From: an uncultured Rhizobiaceae group bacterium
Lineage (GTDB): Bacteria; Pseudomonadota; Alphaproteobacteria; Rhizobiales; Rhizobiaceae
NCBI GenBank assembly: GCA_905479965.1
Contig: CAJQOR010000064.1
Location: 1 to 7,114 of the forward strand
DNA: 7,114 nucleotides
Reading direction: 5' to 3'
A program made the position numbers and the translations under genes. Position 1 is the first letter of the stretch; the number at the start of each line of letters is the position of its first letter. The notes below the pieces were generated by a model. That model did not search any database. It worked only from the letters and a program-made list of their open reading frames with translations, and was not told where the DNA came from. Of the stretch, positions 1 to 7,111 are shown piece by piece.

Positions 1-611
1 ATTACAATCGGCACAAACGCGCGCATTGAATAATGCCCTAAAATAACTTCGTGCGCGAACAACACTCCGGCAATTGGGGCGTTAAAACTCGCTGAAACAG
101 CGGATGCAACCCCAGCAGCAAGCAACGTTCGGTTACCTGCATCCGGCAATTTGAATTTGCTATAGATAAAGCTTGAAAATGATGCGCCTAAATGAATAAC
201 AGGCCCCTCACGTCCAGCACTTCCACCTGCCCCTAATGAGATTATGGTGACGATTGCGGACATGATGCCTTCTTTAAAAGTTAATGGTCGTCCAGATATA
301 TGCCGCGCTTCAATGACATCGGCCACGCCACCAGCGCGTTTTGACTTTACAAACAATTGCAGCAAAATACCAACGACCAAACCGCCGATAATTGGTGCCA
401 TAACAATGACTTGCCAAGGTGTATTTCGCACTGCATCGAGATAGATTTCACCGCGTTCGCCCGACCATAGGAACTGCACCAGTCCAACGCCTTCGCGAAA
501 TGCAATCGCCAAGATCGCAGCACCAATACCAATCACCGCGCCAAGCACCCATATCGATACCTGCCGATTGGCCCAAAAATCCGTCAAATTTGGCAAAACC
601 CATTGCCGCAT
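1..611 (-). CDS. ClC-family chloride channel or H+/Cl- exchanger, N-terminal part
   Basis: Integral inner-membrane protein that moves chloride, possibly in exchange for protons. The minus strand is open from a TAG at 711-713 down to the left edge, so the C-terminal half lies outside the window; about 203 codons are visible from ATG 611. The read includes hydrophobic segments VSIWVLGAVIGIGAAIL and VIVMAPIIGGLVVGILL. It then shows the ClC signature GGSAGREGP (GREGP at 201-215, carrying the gating glutamate) and FNAPIAGVLFAHEVILG (FNAPIAG at 66-86), which together identify the family. The usual GSGIP chloride-binding motif is replaced by AGGVADVIEA (GGVADV at 315-332), as in some alphaproteobacterial ClC proteins that I recall. 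The start is uncertain: ATG 611 has no Shine-Dalgarno sequence, and in-frame TTG codons at 647 and 662 are alternatives. The gene is divergent from the dehydrogenase at 793. Family assignment is firm; transporter versus channel mode is not decidable here. Confidence 0.9.
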   Translation of the reverse strand, partial: MRQWVLPNLTDFWANRQVSIWVLGAVIGIGAAILAIAFREGVGLVQFLWSGERGEIYLDAVRNTPWQVIVMAPIIGGLVVGILLQLFVKSKRAGGVADVIEARHISGRPLTFKEGIMSAIVTIISLGAGGSAGREGPVIHLGASFSSFIYSKFKLPDAGNRTLLAAGVASAVSASFNAPIAGVLFAHEVILGHYSMRAFVPIV

Positions 612-683
612 CAATGACGGAAGACTTAATATTCGATCAAACCACAAATTCCCAACGCCCAAATTCGTTTTGCGATAAATACT

Positions 684-713
684 CTTATACGTTTTACTAT
701 AAATAATTGACTA
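684..713 (-). promoter_or_regulatory. Weak candidate promoter for the ClC gene
   Basis: Reading the minus strand, TAGTCA (708-713) lies 18 bases upstream of TATAAG (684-689). These match the sigma-70 boxes at 4 and 5 of 6 positions. The region is AT-rich and sits upstream of all candidate starts of the ClC gene. By-eye match only. Confidence 0.2.
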
Positions 714-730
714 GCATGTTCACATCAAAC

Positions 731-759
731 TGGACAAGTCGGACTTTGCCAAGCATAAG
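731..759 (+). promoter_or_regulatory. Candidate sigma-70 promoter for the FAD-linked dehydrogenase
   Basis: TGGACA (731-736, 5 of 6 to TTGACA) is followed after 17 bases by CATAAG (754-759, 4 of 6 to TATAAT). Transcription would begin near 766, just upstream of the strong Shine-Dalgarno sequence at 776-783, giving a short leader. The spacing and position are right but the -10 box is imperfect. Confidence 0.35.
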
Positions 760-775
760 ATTATCGGACGTTAAT

Positions 776-783
776 GGAGAGGA
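776..783 (+). promoter_or_regulatory. Ribosome binding site that fixes a TTG start
   Basis: GGAGAGGA is a strong Shine-Dalgarno sequence ending 9 bases before TTG 793. The first in-frame ATG, at 805, would be 21 bases away, which is too far. The site therefore favours TTG 793 as the start. Confidence 0.7.
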
Positions 784-792
784 TACATTAAA

Positions 793-2196
793 TTGTCTGA
801 AAGTATGATCAGTAAAAATGAGAATATTCAAACTGTTATTGGCATACTCGCACAACAAATGGGCGAGAAAATAAAAACCGGTCAATCAATTCGCGAACAG
901 CATTCCCACACCACCACGATGATTGAGCCACAATTACCCGATGCAGTGGTGTTTGCTGATTGTGATGCCGATATCCAAGCGGTGGTTGATGTTTGCGCAC
1001 GCTATAAAGTGCCAATCATCCCGTTTGGAGTTGGCACTTCTCTTGAAGGACATGTTAATGCGCCTGACGGTGGTATTTCCATCGATATGAGCCAAATGAA
1101 CCAAATCCTAATGGTGAACCCAGAAGATATGGATTGCGTTGTTCAGCCCGGCGTCACGCGCGAACAACTTAATGAATATTTGCGCGATACAGGCCTGTTT
1201 TTCCCAATTGATCCGGGCGCTAACGCCACCATTGGCGGCATGACGGCAACACGTGCATCAGGCACAAATGCCGTGCGTTATGGAACCATGCGCGAAAACG
1301 TCATTTCAGTGACAGTCATCACACCCAACGGCAAAAAGATTAAAACTGCAAATCGGGCACGTAAGTCATCTGCTGGGTATGATCTGACGCGGCTTTTTGT
1401 GGGTTCAGAAGGCACATTGGGGATCTATACGTCCATCACTTTAAAGCTGCATCCTATTCCACAACAAATCTTAAGCGGAATATGCCCTTTCCCGACGGTG
1501 GAGGCGGCGAGCGAAGCTGTGATTGCCACCATTCAAATGGGTATTCCCATGGCGCGAATTGAGCTATTAGACGCCTTGCAAATCAAAGCTTCTAATATGT
1601 ATTCAAAGCTTAATAATCCTGAACAACCAACCCTGTTTTTAGAGTTTCATGGCTCTGATGAAGAAATCAAAAGCCAAGCAGAACTATTTACTGAAATCGC
1701 AGAAGACTTCGGCGGTTCAAAACCACAATTCTCGACAGTTTTAGAAGATAGAAACAAGCTTTGGAAAGCCCGCCATGATGCCTATTGGGCTGCGCGTAAT
1801 TTCCGCCCAAATACAAAAGTTATTGGGACCGATGCTTGCGTACCAATTTCCAGGTTTTCCGAGTGCATCACCCAATCACAACAAGATATTGAAGAACTTG
1901 GTTTGGTTGCAACTTTCGTCGCTCATGCCGGGGATGGTAATTTTCACACCCAGCTTCTAATTGATACAAAAAATCAGACAGAGGTAAAAAATAGCGCGGA
2001 ATACATCTCGCGGTTAAATAAACGTGCAATAGAGATGGACGGCACATGCACAGGCGAGCACGGTGTGGGTCAGGGAAAACAAAAATACCTAGAGATTGAG
2101 CTTGGTGAAAGTGTTGATTTCATGCGTTTAATCAAGCAAGCATTTGATCCAGACAACATAATGAACCCGGGCAAAATATTTTCCCATACGAATTAA
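793..2196 (+). CDS. FAD-linked D-2-hydroxyacid dehydrogenase (GlcD / D-lactate dehydrogenase type)
   Basis: Flavoenzyme of 467 residues, the normal length of the GlcD/LDHD family, which oxidises D-lactate, glycolate or related D-2-hydroxyacids and passes electrons to a cytochrome or quinone-linked acceptor. The N-terminal FAD-binding PCMH domain (about residues 45-225) shows PFGVGTSLEG (77-86), PGANATIGG (141-149) and FVGSEGTLGI (202-211). The C-terminal FAD-oxidase domain shows LWKARHDAYWAA (323-334), HAGDGNFH (378-385) and GEHGVGQGKQ (421-430). The histidines and glutamate of the last two motifs bind the catalytic metal in relatives such as D-2-hydroxyglutarate dehydrogenase. It closes with FDPDNIMNPGK (451-461). 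No signal peptide or membrane segment is visible, so it is probably cytosolic or peripheral. PFGxGTSLEG resembles cytochrome-type D-lactate dehydrogenase more than E. coli GlcD. No GlcE or GlcF partner lies within the window, so a stand-alone enzyme is likely. Start is TTG 793, chosen from its Shine-Dalgarno sequence. The exact substrate is not determined. Confidence 0.9.
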   Translation: MSESMISKNENIQTVIGILAQQMGEKIKTGQSIREQHSHTTTMIEPQLPDAVVFADCDADIQAVVDVCARYKVPIIPFGVGTSLEGHVNAPDGGISIDMSQMNQILMVNPEDMDCVVQPGVTREQLNEYLRDTGLFFPIDPGANATIGGMTATRASGTNAVRYGTMRENVISVTVITPNGKKIKTANRARKSSAGYDLTRLFVGSEGTLGIYTSITLKLHPIPQQILSGICPFPTVEAASEAVIATIQMGIPMARIELLDALQIKASNMYSKLNNPEQPTLFLEFHGSDEEIKSQAELFTEIAEDFGGSKPQFSTVLEDRNKLWKARHDAYWAARNFRPNTKVIGTDACVPISRFSECITQSQQDIEELGLVATFVAHAGDGNFHTQLLIDTKNQTEVKNSAEYISRLNKRAIEMDGTCTGEHGVGQGKQKYLEIELGESVDFMRLIKQAFDPDNIMNPGKIFSHTN

Positions 2197-2245
2197 TATC
2201 TGCTATCATTTAAGTCGTGGGCATAAACTAGACACAATAACAATC

Positions 2246-2251
2246 TATAAT
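2246..2251 (+). promoter_or_regulatory. Perfect TATAAT -10 box, candidate promoter for the AsmA gene
   Basis: TATAAT occurs in the 111-base gap ahead of the AsmA gene. At 16-18 bases upstream there is no good -35 match (ATAAAC at 2223-2228 for a 17-base spacer), so this would be a weak or activator-dependent promoter. A start near 2258 would give a leader of about 50 bases containing the hairpin at 2265-2281. Confidence 0.35.
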
Positions 2252-2264
2252 GCCAGTATGGGAA

Positions 2265-2281
2265 CATTCCTTTAGGGAATG
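2265..2281 (+). repeat. Small inverted repeat in the AsmA leader
   Basis: CATTCC (2265-2270) and GGAATG (2276-2281) form a perfect 6-bp stem with a 5-base loop, TTTAG. No T-run follows, so it is not a typical intrinsic terminator for the upstream dehydrogenase. It could be a leader hairpin or an operator-like palindrome, or chance. Confidence 0.35.
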
Positions 2282-2307
2282 AATGGGTTAGAAACGAATA
2301 AGCAAAG

Positions 2308-5300
2308 ATGACGTTAGTCCGATTATTTGTATTTTTTGGTGGACTCTTGGCAATGGCGCTTTTTGCGATCTTGCTTGGCCCATATTTTATTGACTGGTCT
2401 GAATATCGCTCCGATTTCGAACGAGAATCCAGCCGCATTCTAGGCCAGGAAGTCAAAGTTCGTGGTGATGCGAGTATGCGATTACTGCCCTTCCCATCCG
2501 TGACATTCAATGATCTAGCCATTGGTCGAAACAAAAGCGGCCAGCCGCTCATGACCGCCCAGCAATTTGAGATGGATCTCGAGTTAACACCATTGCTAAG
2601 TGGTGAGATTTTAATTTTTGACATGCGGGTGGAAGAGCCAAAGCTAACTGTCACTTTGTTTCAAGATGGCTCGCTTGATTGGGCGCTCAATAGTCAAAAA
2701 AACCTCGGTGGACGGACGCTGGTTTTAGAAAGCGTGACGATTAATAACGGTCAGATCAAACTCGTCGACTTACAAAACCGCCGCACCAAACAAATTGACA
2801 ACATCAATACAAAGCTATCGGCGCCGGAAGTCTCTGGTCCTTGGCGCGCTGAAGGTAGCGCTGCATTTGAAGAGCAGAACATTAATTTTGAATTAGACAC
2901 TGGCGCCATCAATTCCGAAGGAAGTATGCGCCTTAGAACACGCTTATTTGCTGAAAACCTACCATTGTTTATTGAAACGGAAGGTAGCGCAAAAATTGAA
3001 GATCACAAACCTTCTTATGAAGGCAATTTTAACATCCAAAAGCGCAACGAACTTAATGTATTGAACACCCCAAAAGAGCTTCACAACCTGCTAACGGTTC
3101 AGATGAAGGGTGCCTTTAAAATTAACAATGAGCGGCTTGATATCCCGCAATATCGTTTAGCTTCAGGTAACCCGCGCGATCCTTATATCATTGAAGGTGA
3201 AGCGAATATTGACACAGGTGCAAACCCAGAATTTTTGGTCACAGCCCGCGGTCAACAAATCGATCTCAGCCAGTTTAATGATGACAACACAGAGACTGAA
3301 GAGAGTACAACGCGAACAGGGTTTTCAAATATAAACCGGATCATTTCGCAAATTCCTATGATCGATTTGCCTGGGAAAATTGACCTAACACTGCCCGCGG
3401 TACTGTCTGGAAACACCACCGTGCGAGAAGTTTTCTTATCCGCACGTCCAAACCCCTCAGGATGGACAATTGAAAACTTGGCTGCAAAGCTTCCCGGACG
3501 TACAGATATTGAAGCTGCAGGAAACCTAAAGCTGGGCGCGGCACCAGAATTTTCCGGCAAATTACTCATTGCAACAAAACAGCCTTCTGGGTTCTCATCA
3601 TGGCTGATCGGACGTGTTGATCCATCTATCCGACAACTCGCTGCGGCCGGGATTTCAGCAAATGTGTTATTTAGCAACGAAATCCAAAGATTGGAGAATC
3701 TCGAACTCATTTTAGGGAATGCGTCGATTAAAGGCTATGCAGAGCGTCAGCAAATCCGCAATCTCGACCCTTCAATATCAATCGGCTTAAACGGCAGCGA
3801 GCTCGACCTCAATAAACTTAACGCCCTGCTGCAAATGGCAAATCTGGATAAGAGCATCGATAATAACGGCGGCCTGTTTGGCCATAATATCATTGCGCAG
3901 CTCAACACTAACATAATGCGTTTTGGCAAATATTCGGCAGAAGACGTCAAAATTATCGCAAGCTGGGAAGACAAAGACCTAACACTTGATTCTGTTAGAT
4001 TTGGTAATTTCTCTGGCATATCAGGGACCATAAACGGAACGTTAAAAAATTTTGATCAATCACCCAAAGGCGAAATAACGTTCAACGCAAATGCTAAACA
4101 AGCCGACGGAATTTTCACACTGTTGAAAGACATCATTGATGATGACACGATGTTAAAGAGGTTTGAGAAAAACCTCCCCGCTTTCGATGAATTATCTTTG
4201 GCCGGTGAATTGAGCATCGGCAACAACAACACACCAGAACTCAAAGCCTCTGGTGAAATTGGTAAAACAACATTTGATCTGCGCGCGAATGGACAAACGC
4301 TGCTACCGACCGTGTTTAAAAATGCTTCATCGCCGTTTGCGGTCAATTTGAACGCAGCCAACCCGCAAAGCCAAATTTTGATCGCGCAAATGGGGTTTAA
4401 TGTTCTGCCGTTTGATTTTGAAGAAACCGCAGATCTCAACTTGAAAATATCAAGAGGATTTGACGAAGATCTTGATGTTGATGCAAAATTCATCTCAGGT
4501 TCGACCAATATTGATCTCGATGGTTTTATTGATCTTCCAAGCACTCAAAACCAAAACGAGCCCAAAGGCATCCTGACGTTAGACGTTACATCGGCCGACA
4601 TAGAACCTTTGCTGTTGACGCTCGGCCAAAACTTACCTGGTATTGGATCAAGCCAGCCTGTTGAGCTCACAGCAGGTTTGATTATTGACGAGAACAATAT
4701 CGAGATCAACGATCTTGTTGGCAATGCAAGTGGCATTAAATTTGCCGGTTCTCTAATCACCGACAGAGCAAGTCTCGCGCCCAAATTCAAAGGTGATTTA
4801 ACCATTGATAAAGTTGAAACTGAATGGCTTTATGAACTTGCATTGGGCGTGCAGTTTTTAAACCTTACCGATGCGACTTGGAGCACAACGAATTTTCTAC
4901 CGCCATATGAGACAGCCCCCATCTCTGAGCTTAGCCTAAAGTTAAACGAGCTCACACTACCTGATCTTCCCAGCGTTAAAAACGTAACCGCAGACCTTCG
5001 CACCGAAGCCGGAATTATTGAAATTGAGGGCATATCGGGTTCATGGAATGATGGTGAATTCAGTGGCAATGTTTCAATATCCAACCCAGATGGCAAAGCC
5101 TTTGTCAGCCTTGATACAATTATCACCGGAGCAGATCTTGCGCCATTGAATTGGCACAATGAAACCGGCGAGCCCTTGATGCAGGGCAAAATCGACATCG
5201 CTGGAAACCTTGAAGGCACCGGCACGAGTTTAACTGATGTGATTGCCTCAATGAATGGGGGCGGCCTATATAATCTCACTGATATATCGGTAAGCTCATT

Positions 5301-6084
5301 TGGACCGAATATCTTACCCGATATATTTACACGAGCAGATGCAGAAGGCTACGAACTGCTTCCAGAGAATGTCGGTAAGGATGTGAATGAGCTGTTGCCA
5401 AAAGACACTTTCGACATTTCAAACCTTGCCATACCCTTCACGGTCACTGGTGGCGTTCAACGGATCTCAAGCATCACCGTCGAAAATGATAATTTTAATC
5501 TCACAGGAGCTGGTCGCATCGACCTTGTCAATCAAACAACATCAAGTTCAATCGATATTTTATATGATGCAGGCTTAGAGGCTCAAACAGGCGCAACGCC
5601 AGAATTTAGCATTGATTTTGAAGGCAATCTTTCAAATCCAACCAAATCAATCAATGCCAATGCGATGAGCAATTTCCTATCCATTCGTGCCTATGAGCGC
5701 GAAAGACGTCGGGTTGAGCTGTTGCAAGCCAGCATCTTGGAAAAACAGGCATTAAGACGCGAAATTGCCCTTGTGAAAGATCAACAATTGCAACGTGAAG
5801 AACAAGCGAGATTGTTCTCAGAAGAGCAAGAACGTATACGGTTAGAAGAAGCTGCGCGCATTAAGGCAGAGGAAGATGCAAAAGCAGCCGCTGATGCTGA
5901 AGCCCAACGCATTTCAGATGAAGCCATTAAAAAAGCTCAAGAAGCGGCATCTAATGTGCTCAAACCAGAAGATGCGCCAACAATAGATTGGCAAAAGTCT
6001 GTTGAAGAACTGCTGTCAAACTCACCTAGCAACTCCAATGGCGATATTATTATCCTACCATTAGACGCGCCTGCAAACCAATAA
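2308..6084 (+). CDS. AsmA-family envelope protein, large, with C-terminal coiled coil
   Basis: Protein of 1258 residues anchored in the inner membrane with its body in the periplasm. AsmA, TamB and YhdP relatives form long beta-groove structures linked to phospholipid transport to the outer membrane and to outer-membrane assembly. Residues 4-23 (starting LVRLFVFFGG) form one membrane segment followed by GPYFIDWSEYR. The AsmA N-terminal signature comes next: ESSRILGQEVKVRGDASMRL and LPFPSVTFNDLAIG (about 40-73). A long run of alternating beta-type sequence follows to about 1110, ending in the AsmA-like C-terminal region (about 960-1115; FSIDFEGNLSNPTKSINAN). Residues about 1128-1216 are a charged Arg/Glu/Gln/Ala-rich coiled coil, then a short Pro/Ser tail. 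ATG 2308 is the first start after an in-frame TAA at 2299-2301; it has no clear Shine-Dalgarno sequence. The gene is co-directional with the dehydrogenase and converges on DUF4169. The precise cargo or partner is unknown. Confidence 0.88.
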   Translation: MTLVRLFVFFGGLLAMALFAILLGPYFIDWSEYRSDFERESSRILGQEVKVRGDASMRLLPFPSVTFNDLAIGRNKSGQPLMTAQQFEMDLELTPLLSGEILIFDMRVEEPKLTVTLFQDGSLDWALNSQKNLGGRTLVLESVTINNGQIKLVDLQNRRTKQIDNINTKLSAPEVSGPWRAEGSAAFEEQNINFELDTGAINSEGSMRLRTRLFAENLPLFIETEGSAKIEDHKPSYEGNFNIQKRNELNVLNTPKELHNLLTVQMKGAFKINNERLDIPQYRLASGNPRDPYIIEGEANIDTGANPEFLVTARGQQIDLSQFNDDNTETEESTTRTGFSNINRIISQIPMIDLPGKIDLTLPAVLSGNTTVREVFLSARPNPSGWTIENLAAKLPGRTDIEAAGNLKLGAAPEFSGKLLIATKQPSGFSSWLIGRVDPSIRQLAAAGISANVLFSNEIQRLENLELILGNASIKGYAERQQIRNLDPSISIGLNGSELDLNKLNALLQMANLDKSIDNNGGLFGHNIIAQLNTNIMRFGKYSAEDVKIIASWEDKDLTLDSVRFGNFSGISGTINGTLKNFDQSPKGEITFNANAKQADGIFTLLKDIIDDDTMLKRFEKNLPAFDELSLAGELSIGNNNTPELKASGEIGKTTFDLRANGQTLLPTVFKNASSPFAVNLNAANPQSQILIAQMGFNVLPFDFEETADLNLKISRGFDEDLDVDAKFISGSTNIDLDGFIDLPSTQNQNEPKGILTLDVTSADIEPLLLTLGQNLPGIGSSQPVELTAGLIIDENNIEINDLVGNASGIKFAGSLITDRASLAPKFKGDLTIDKVETEWLYELALGVQFLNLTDATWSTTNFLPPYETAPISELSLKLNELTLPDLPSVKNVTADLRTEAGIIEIEGISGSWNDGEFSGNVSISNPDGKAFVSLDTIITGADLAPLNWHNETGEPLMQGKIDIAGNLEGTGTSLTDVIASMNGGGLYNLTDISVSSFGPNILPDIFTRADAEGYELLPENVGKDVNELLPKDTFDISNLAIPFTVTGGVQRISSITVENDNFNLTGAGRIDLVNQTTSSSIDILYDAGLEAQTGATPEFSIDFEGNLSNPTKSINANAMSNFLSIRAYERERRRVELLQASILEKQALRREIALVKDQQLQREEQARLFSEEQERIRLEEAARIKAEEDAKAAADAEAQRISDEAIKKAQEAASNVLKPEDAPTIDWQKSVEELLSNSPSNSNGDIIILPLDAPANQ

Positions 6085-6099
6085 TTTAAAGATAATTAT

Positions 6100-6126
6100 C
6101 CAAAAGCCTTAATCTTCTTGCTTTGG
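6100..6126 (-). terminator. Weak candidate terminator of the sspB-DUF4169 transcript
   Basis: CCAAAAGC (6100-6107) and GCTTTGG (6120-6126) can pair over 7 bp with one bulged A and a 12-base loop. On the minus strand the hairpin overlaps the DUF4169 stop codon and is followed by AT-rich sequence (ATAATTATCTTT) rather than a clean T-run. It also lies in the 24-base gap between convergent genes, a natural place for transcript ends. Suggestive only. Confidence 0.22.
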
Positions 6127-6300
6127 CGTTAATTTCCGCGTATCCACAAACTTATTTTGTTTCTCATTTAGCGCGGTAGTCAGGTTTTTTTCGTGTTTAG
6201 ATCGCCCGAAGGAGATGCGGTTTTGTTCCGCATTTGCCTCTTTTTTGGCGCGGTCTTTTCGCTTCCGCGCCATTCTGAGATTTACAACATCACCCGTCAT
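6109..6300 (-). CDS. DUF4169 family small basic protein
   Basis: Protein of 63 residues matching the DUF4169 pattern as I know it: a start of the form M-x-x-x-(I/V)-VNLR (here MTGDVVNLRMARKRKDRAKK), a Lys/Arg/Glu/Ala-rich helix, then NRISFGRSKHEK (27-38) and a polar tail. There is no signal peptide or membrane segment, so it is cytosolic. Its function is unknown; the basic, helical make-up would fit nucleic-acid or ribosome contact, but that is a guess. ATG 6300 lies 9 bases after the sspB stop and has no Shine-Dalgarno sequence of its own, which suggests translational coupling to sspB. An internal Met at residue 10 is a less likely start because it would remove the conserved VNLR. Confidence 0.85.
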   Translation of the reverse strand: MTGDVVNLRMARKRKDRAKKEANAEQNRISFGRSKHEKNLTTALNEKQNKFVDTRKLTPKQED

Positions 6301-6309
6301 TATTGGACG

Positions 6310-6846
6310 CTAAGGTTTCTTGCGGAAAGCATCGAGTGAGACAACATCTGCACCACCGTCTTTGTCCTCAGAAGCATCGGCCTCAACAACGTCAACAGAA
6401 GCCTCATCCAATTTCGGCGTTTCAAGCTTGGCAATTTCTTTACTTGCATCCAACTCTGCAACATCGGAACCGTCTTCATCTTCAATGATGAGCGTATCAA
6501 ATTCTAACTCGAAATTGACAGACGGGTCATAAAAACCGCGTACAGCAGAGAATGGTACGACCAGTTTTTCCGGTTGGTCTGAGAAAGATAAACCAATCTC
6601 AAATAATGTGTCTGTTACTTTGAGATCCCAAAACTGGTGTTGAACCACAATTGTCATTTGCTCAGGATAGCGATCCTGCAATGCGGTGGAAATTCTAACA
6701 CCGGGAGCATTTGTTAAAAAAGTGATGAAGAAATGGTGCTCGCCAGGTAGTTGACCTGTTGCAGCCGTTTCCATTAGCACTTTTTTTATAACGCCTCGCA
6801 AAGCTTCTTGTGCCAAAATATCGTAGCGAATGTGGTCTTGCGACAT
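6310..6846 (-). CDS. sspB: SspB, ClpXP adaptor for ssrA-tagged proteins (alpha type)
   Basis: Cytosolic adaptor of 178 residues that binds the tmRNA-encoded degradation tag on rescued nascent chains and tethers them to ClpX for degradation by ClpXP. Residues 1-116 form the tag-binding fold: an N-terminal helix (YDILAQEALRGVIKKVL, 8-24), then LPGEHHFFITF (33-43), PGVRIS (48-53), RYPEQMTIVVQHQFWDLKV (59-77), FEIGLSF (82-88) and LVVPFSAVRGFYDPSVNF (95-112). These blocks are typical of alphaproteobacterial SspB. Residues about 117-166 are an acidic, low-complexity flexible linker. The C-terminus DVVSLDAFRKK (167-177) is the conserved tail that takes the place of the ClpX-docking peptide. ATG 6846 is preceded by GAGGA at 6853-6857. 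The gene lies directly downstream of ssrA on the same strand and upstream of DUF4169, so it is encoded next to the RNA that makes its ligand. Family is clear. Confidence 0.95.
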   Translation of the reverse strand: MSQDHIRYDILAQEALRGVIKKVLMETAATGQLPGEHHFFITFLTNAPGVRISTALQDRYPEQMTIVVQHQFWDLKVTDTLFEIGLSFSDQPEKLVVPFSAVRGFYDPSVNFELEFDTLIIEDEDGSDVAELDASKEIAKLETPKLDEASVDVVEADASEDKDGGADVVSLDAFRKKP

Positions 6847-6852
6847 GTAGTT

Positions 6853-6857
6853 TCCTC
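6853..6857 (-). promoter_or_regulatory. Ribosome binding site of sspB
   Basis: On the minus strand GAGGA ends 6 bases before ATG 6846, a normal Shine-Dalgarno spacing that supports this start. Confidence 0.65.
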
Positions 6858-7021
6858 AAGGTAACGCAGTAACTTAAGCTCGATTGAGCGTCATTAATCT
6901 TCTCACCGATATATCTATAAAGCGAGTCGATTAATACAATGTATAACTTAAATACATGAGAAACTAAAATTTTCTGAAAGTTTAAGTGAAGGCTTCTGTT
7001 GCCAGGTGCCTTCGAACCCCG

Positions 7022-7043
7022 CCTAGTCGTGCGAACAACTAGG
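7022..7043 (-). other. Post-tag hairpin of tmRNA
   Basis: The arms 7022-7030 and 7035-7043 pair over 9 bp with one T-G wobble and a 4-base loop. It sits 26 bases after the tag stop codon, where the coding piece of two-piece tmRNA folds its downstream helix. Confidence 0.7.
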
Positions 7044-7069
7044 AGTTCATGTGAAGCTATCGCACTGCA

Positions 7070-7111
7070 TTAAGCAGCGAGACGTGCTTCCGCATAGTTG
7101 TTATCATTTGC
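7070..7111 (-). other. tmRNA tag reading frame (ANDNNYAEARLAA)
   Basis: From the probable resume codon GCA (7109-7111) the frame reads A-N-D-N-N-Y-A-E-A-R-L-A-A and stops at TAA (7070-7072), giving 13 encoded residues. The alanine from charged tmRNA would precede it. The AND start and LAA end match ssrA tags: LAA is the ClpX recognition end, and the N-terminal part is where SspB binds. The preceding bases GTT parallel the GUC before the E. coli resume codon. Confidence 0.93.

Noticed and set aside
244..706. Plus-strand open frames across the ClC region.
   Set aside because: The minus strand reads a continuous ClC protein with GREGP and FNAPIAG motifs across the same bases; the plus-strand reads look like noise.
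2193..2654. Antisense open frame covering the dehydrogenase-AsmA gap and the start of the AsmA gene.
   Set aside because: The translation shows no family features and mostly mirrors the conserved AsmA N-terminus on the other strand.
3252..5279. Several long antisense open frames within the AsmA gene (for example 3252-3710, 4056-4544, 4830-5279).
   Set aside because: They are shadows of a long, intact coding frame, with no recognisable domains, no ribosome sites seen, and unlikely compositions.
6091..6100. Perfect palindrome GATAATTATC between the convergent genes.
   Set aside because: It is short, wholly AT-rich at its centre and has no loop, so it cannot be distinguished from chance in this composition.
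6300..6532. Alternative frames inside the sspB 3' end, including a Ser-rich plus-strand read.
   Set aside because: They arise from the low-complexity acidic linker of SspB and have no independent support.
6878..6889. GCTC/GAGC inverted repeat upstream of sspB as a regulatory hairpin.
   Set aside because: Only 4 bp of stem; too weak to support a function.
7008..7020. GGGGTTCGAAGGC on the minus strand resembles a tRNA T-loop (GGTTCGA).
   Set aside because: The flanks do not form the required 5-bp T stem, and no acceptor stem or CCA follows. The bases fit better as part of the tmRNA coding-piece hairpin.
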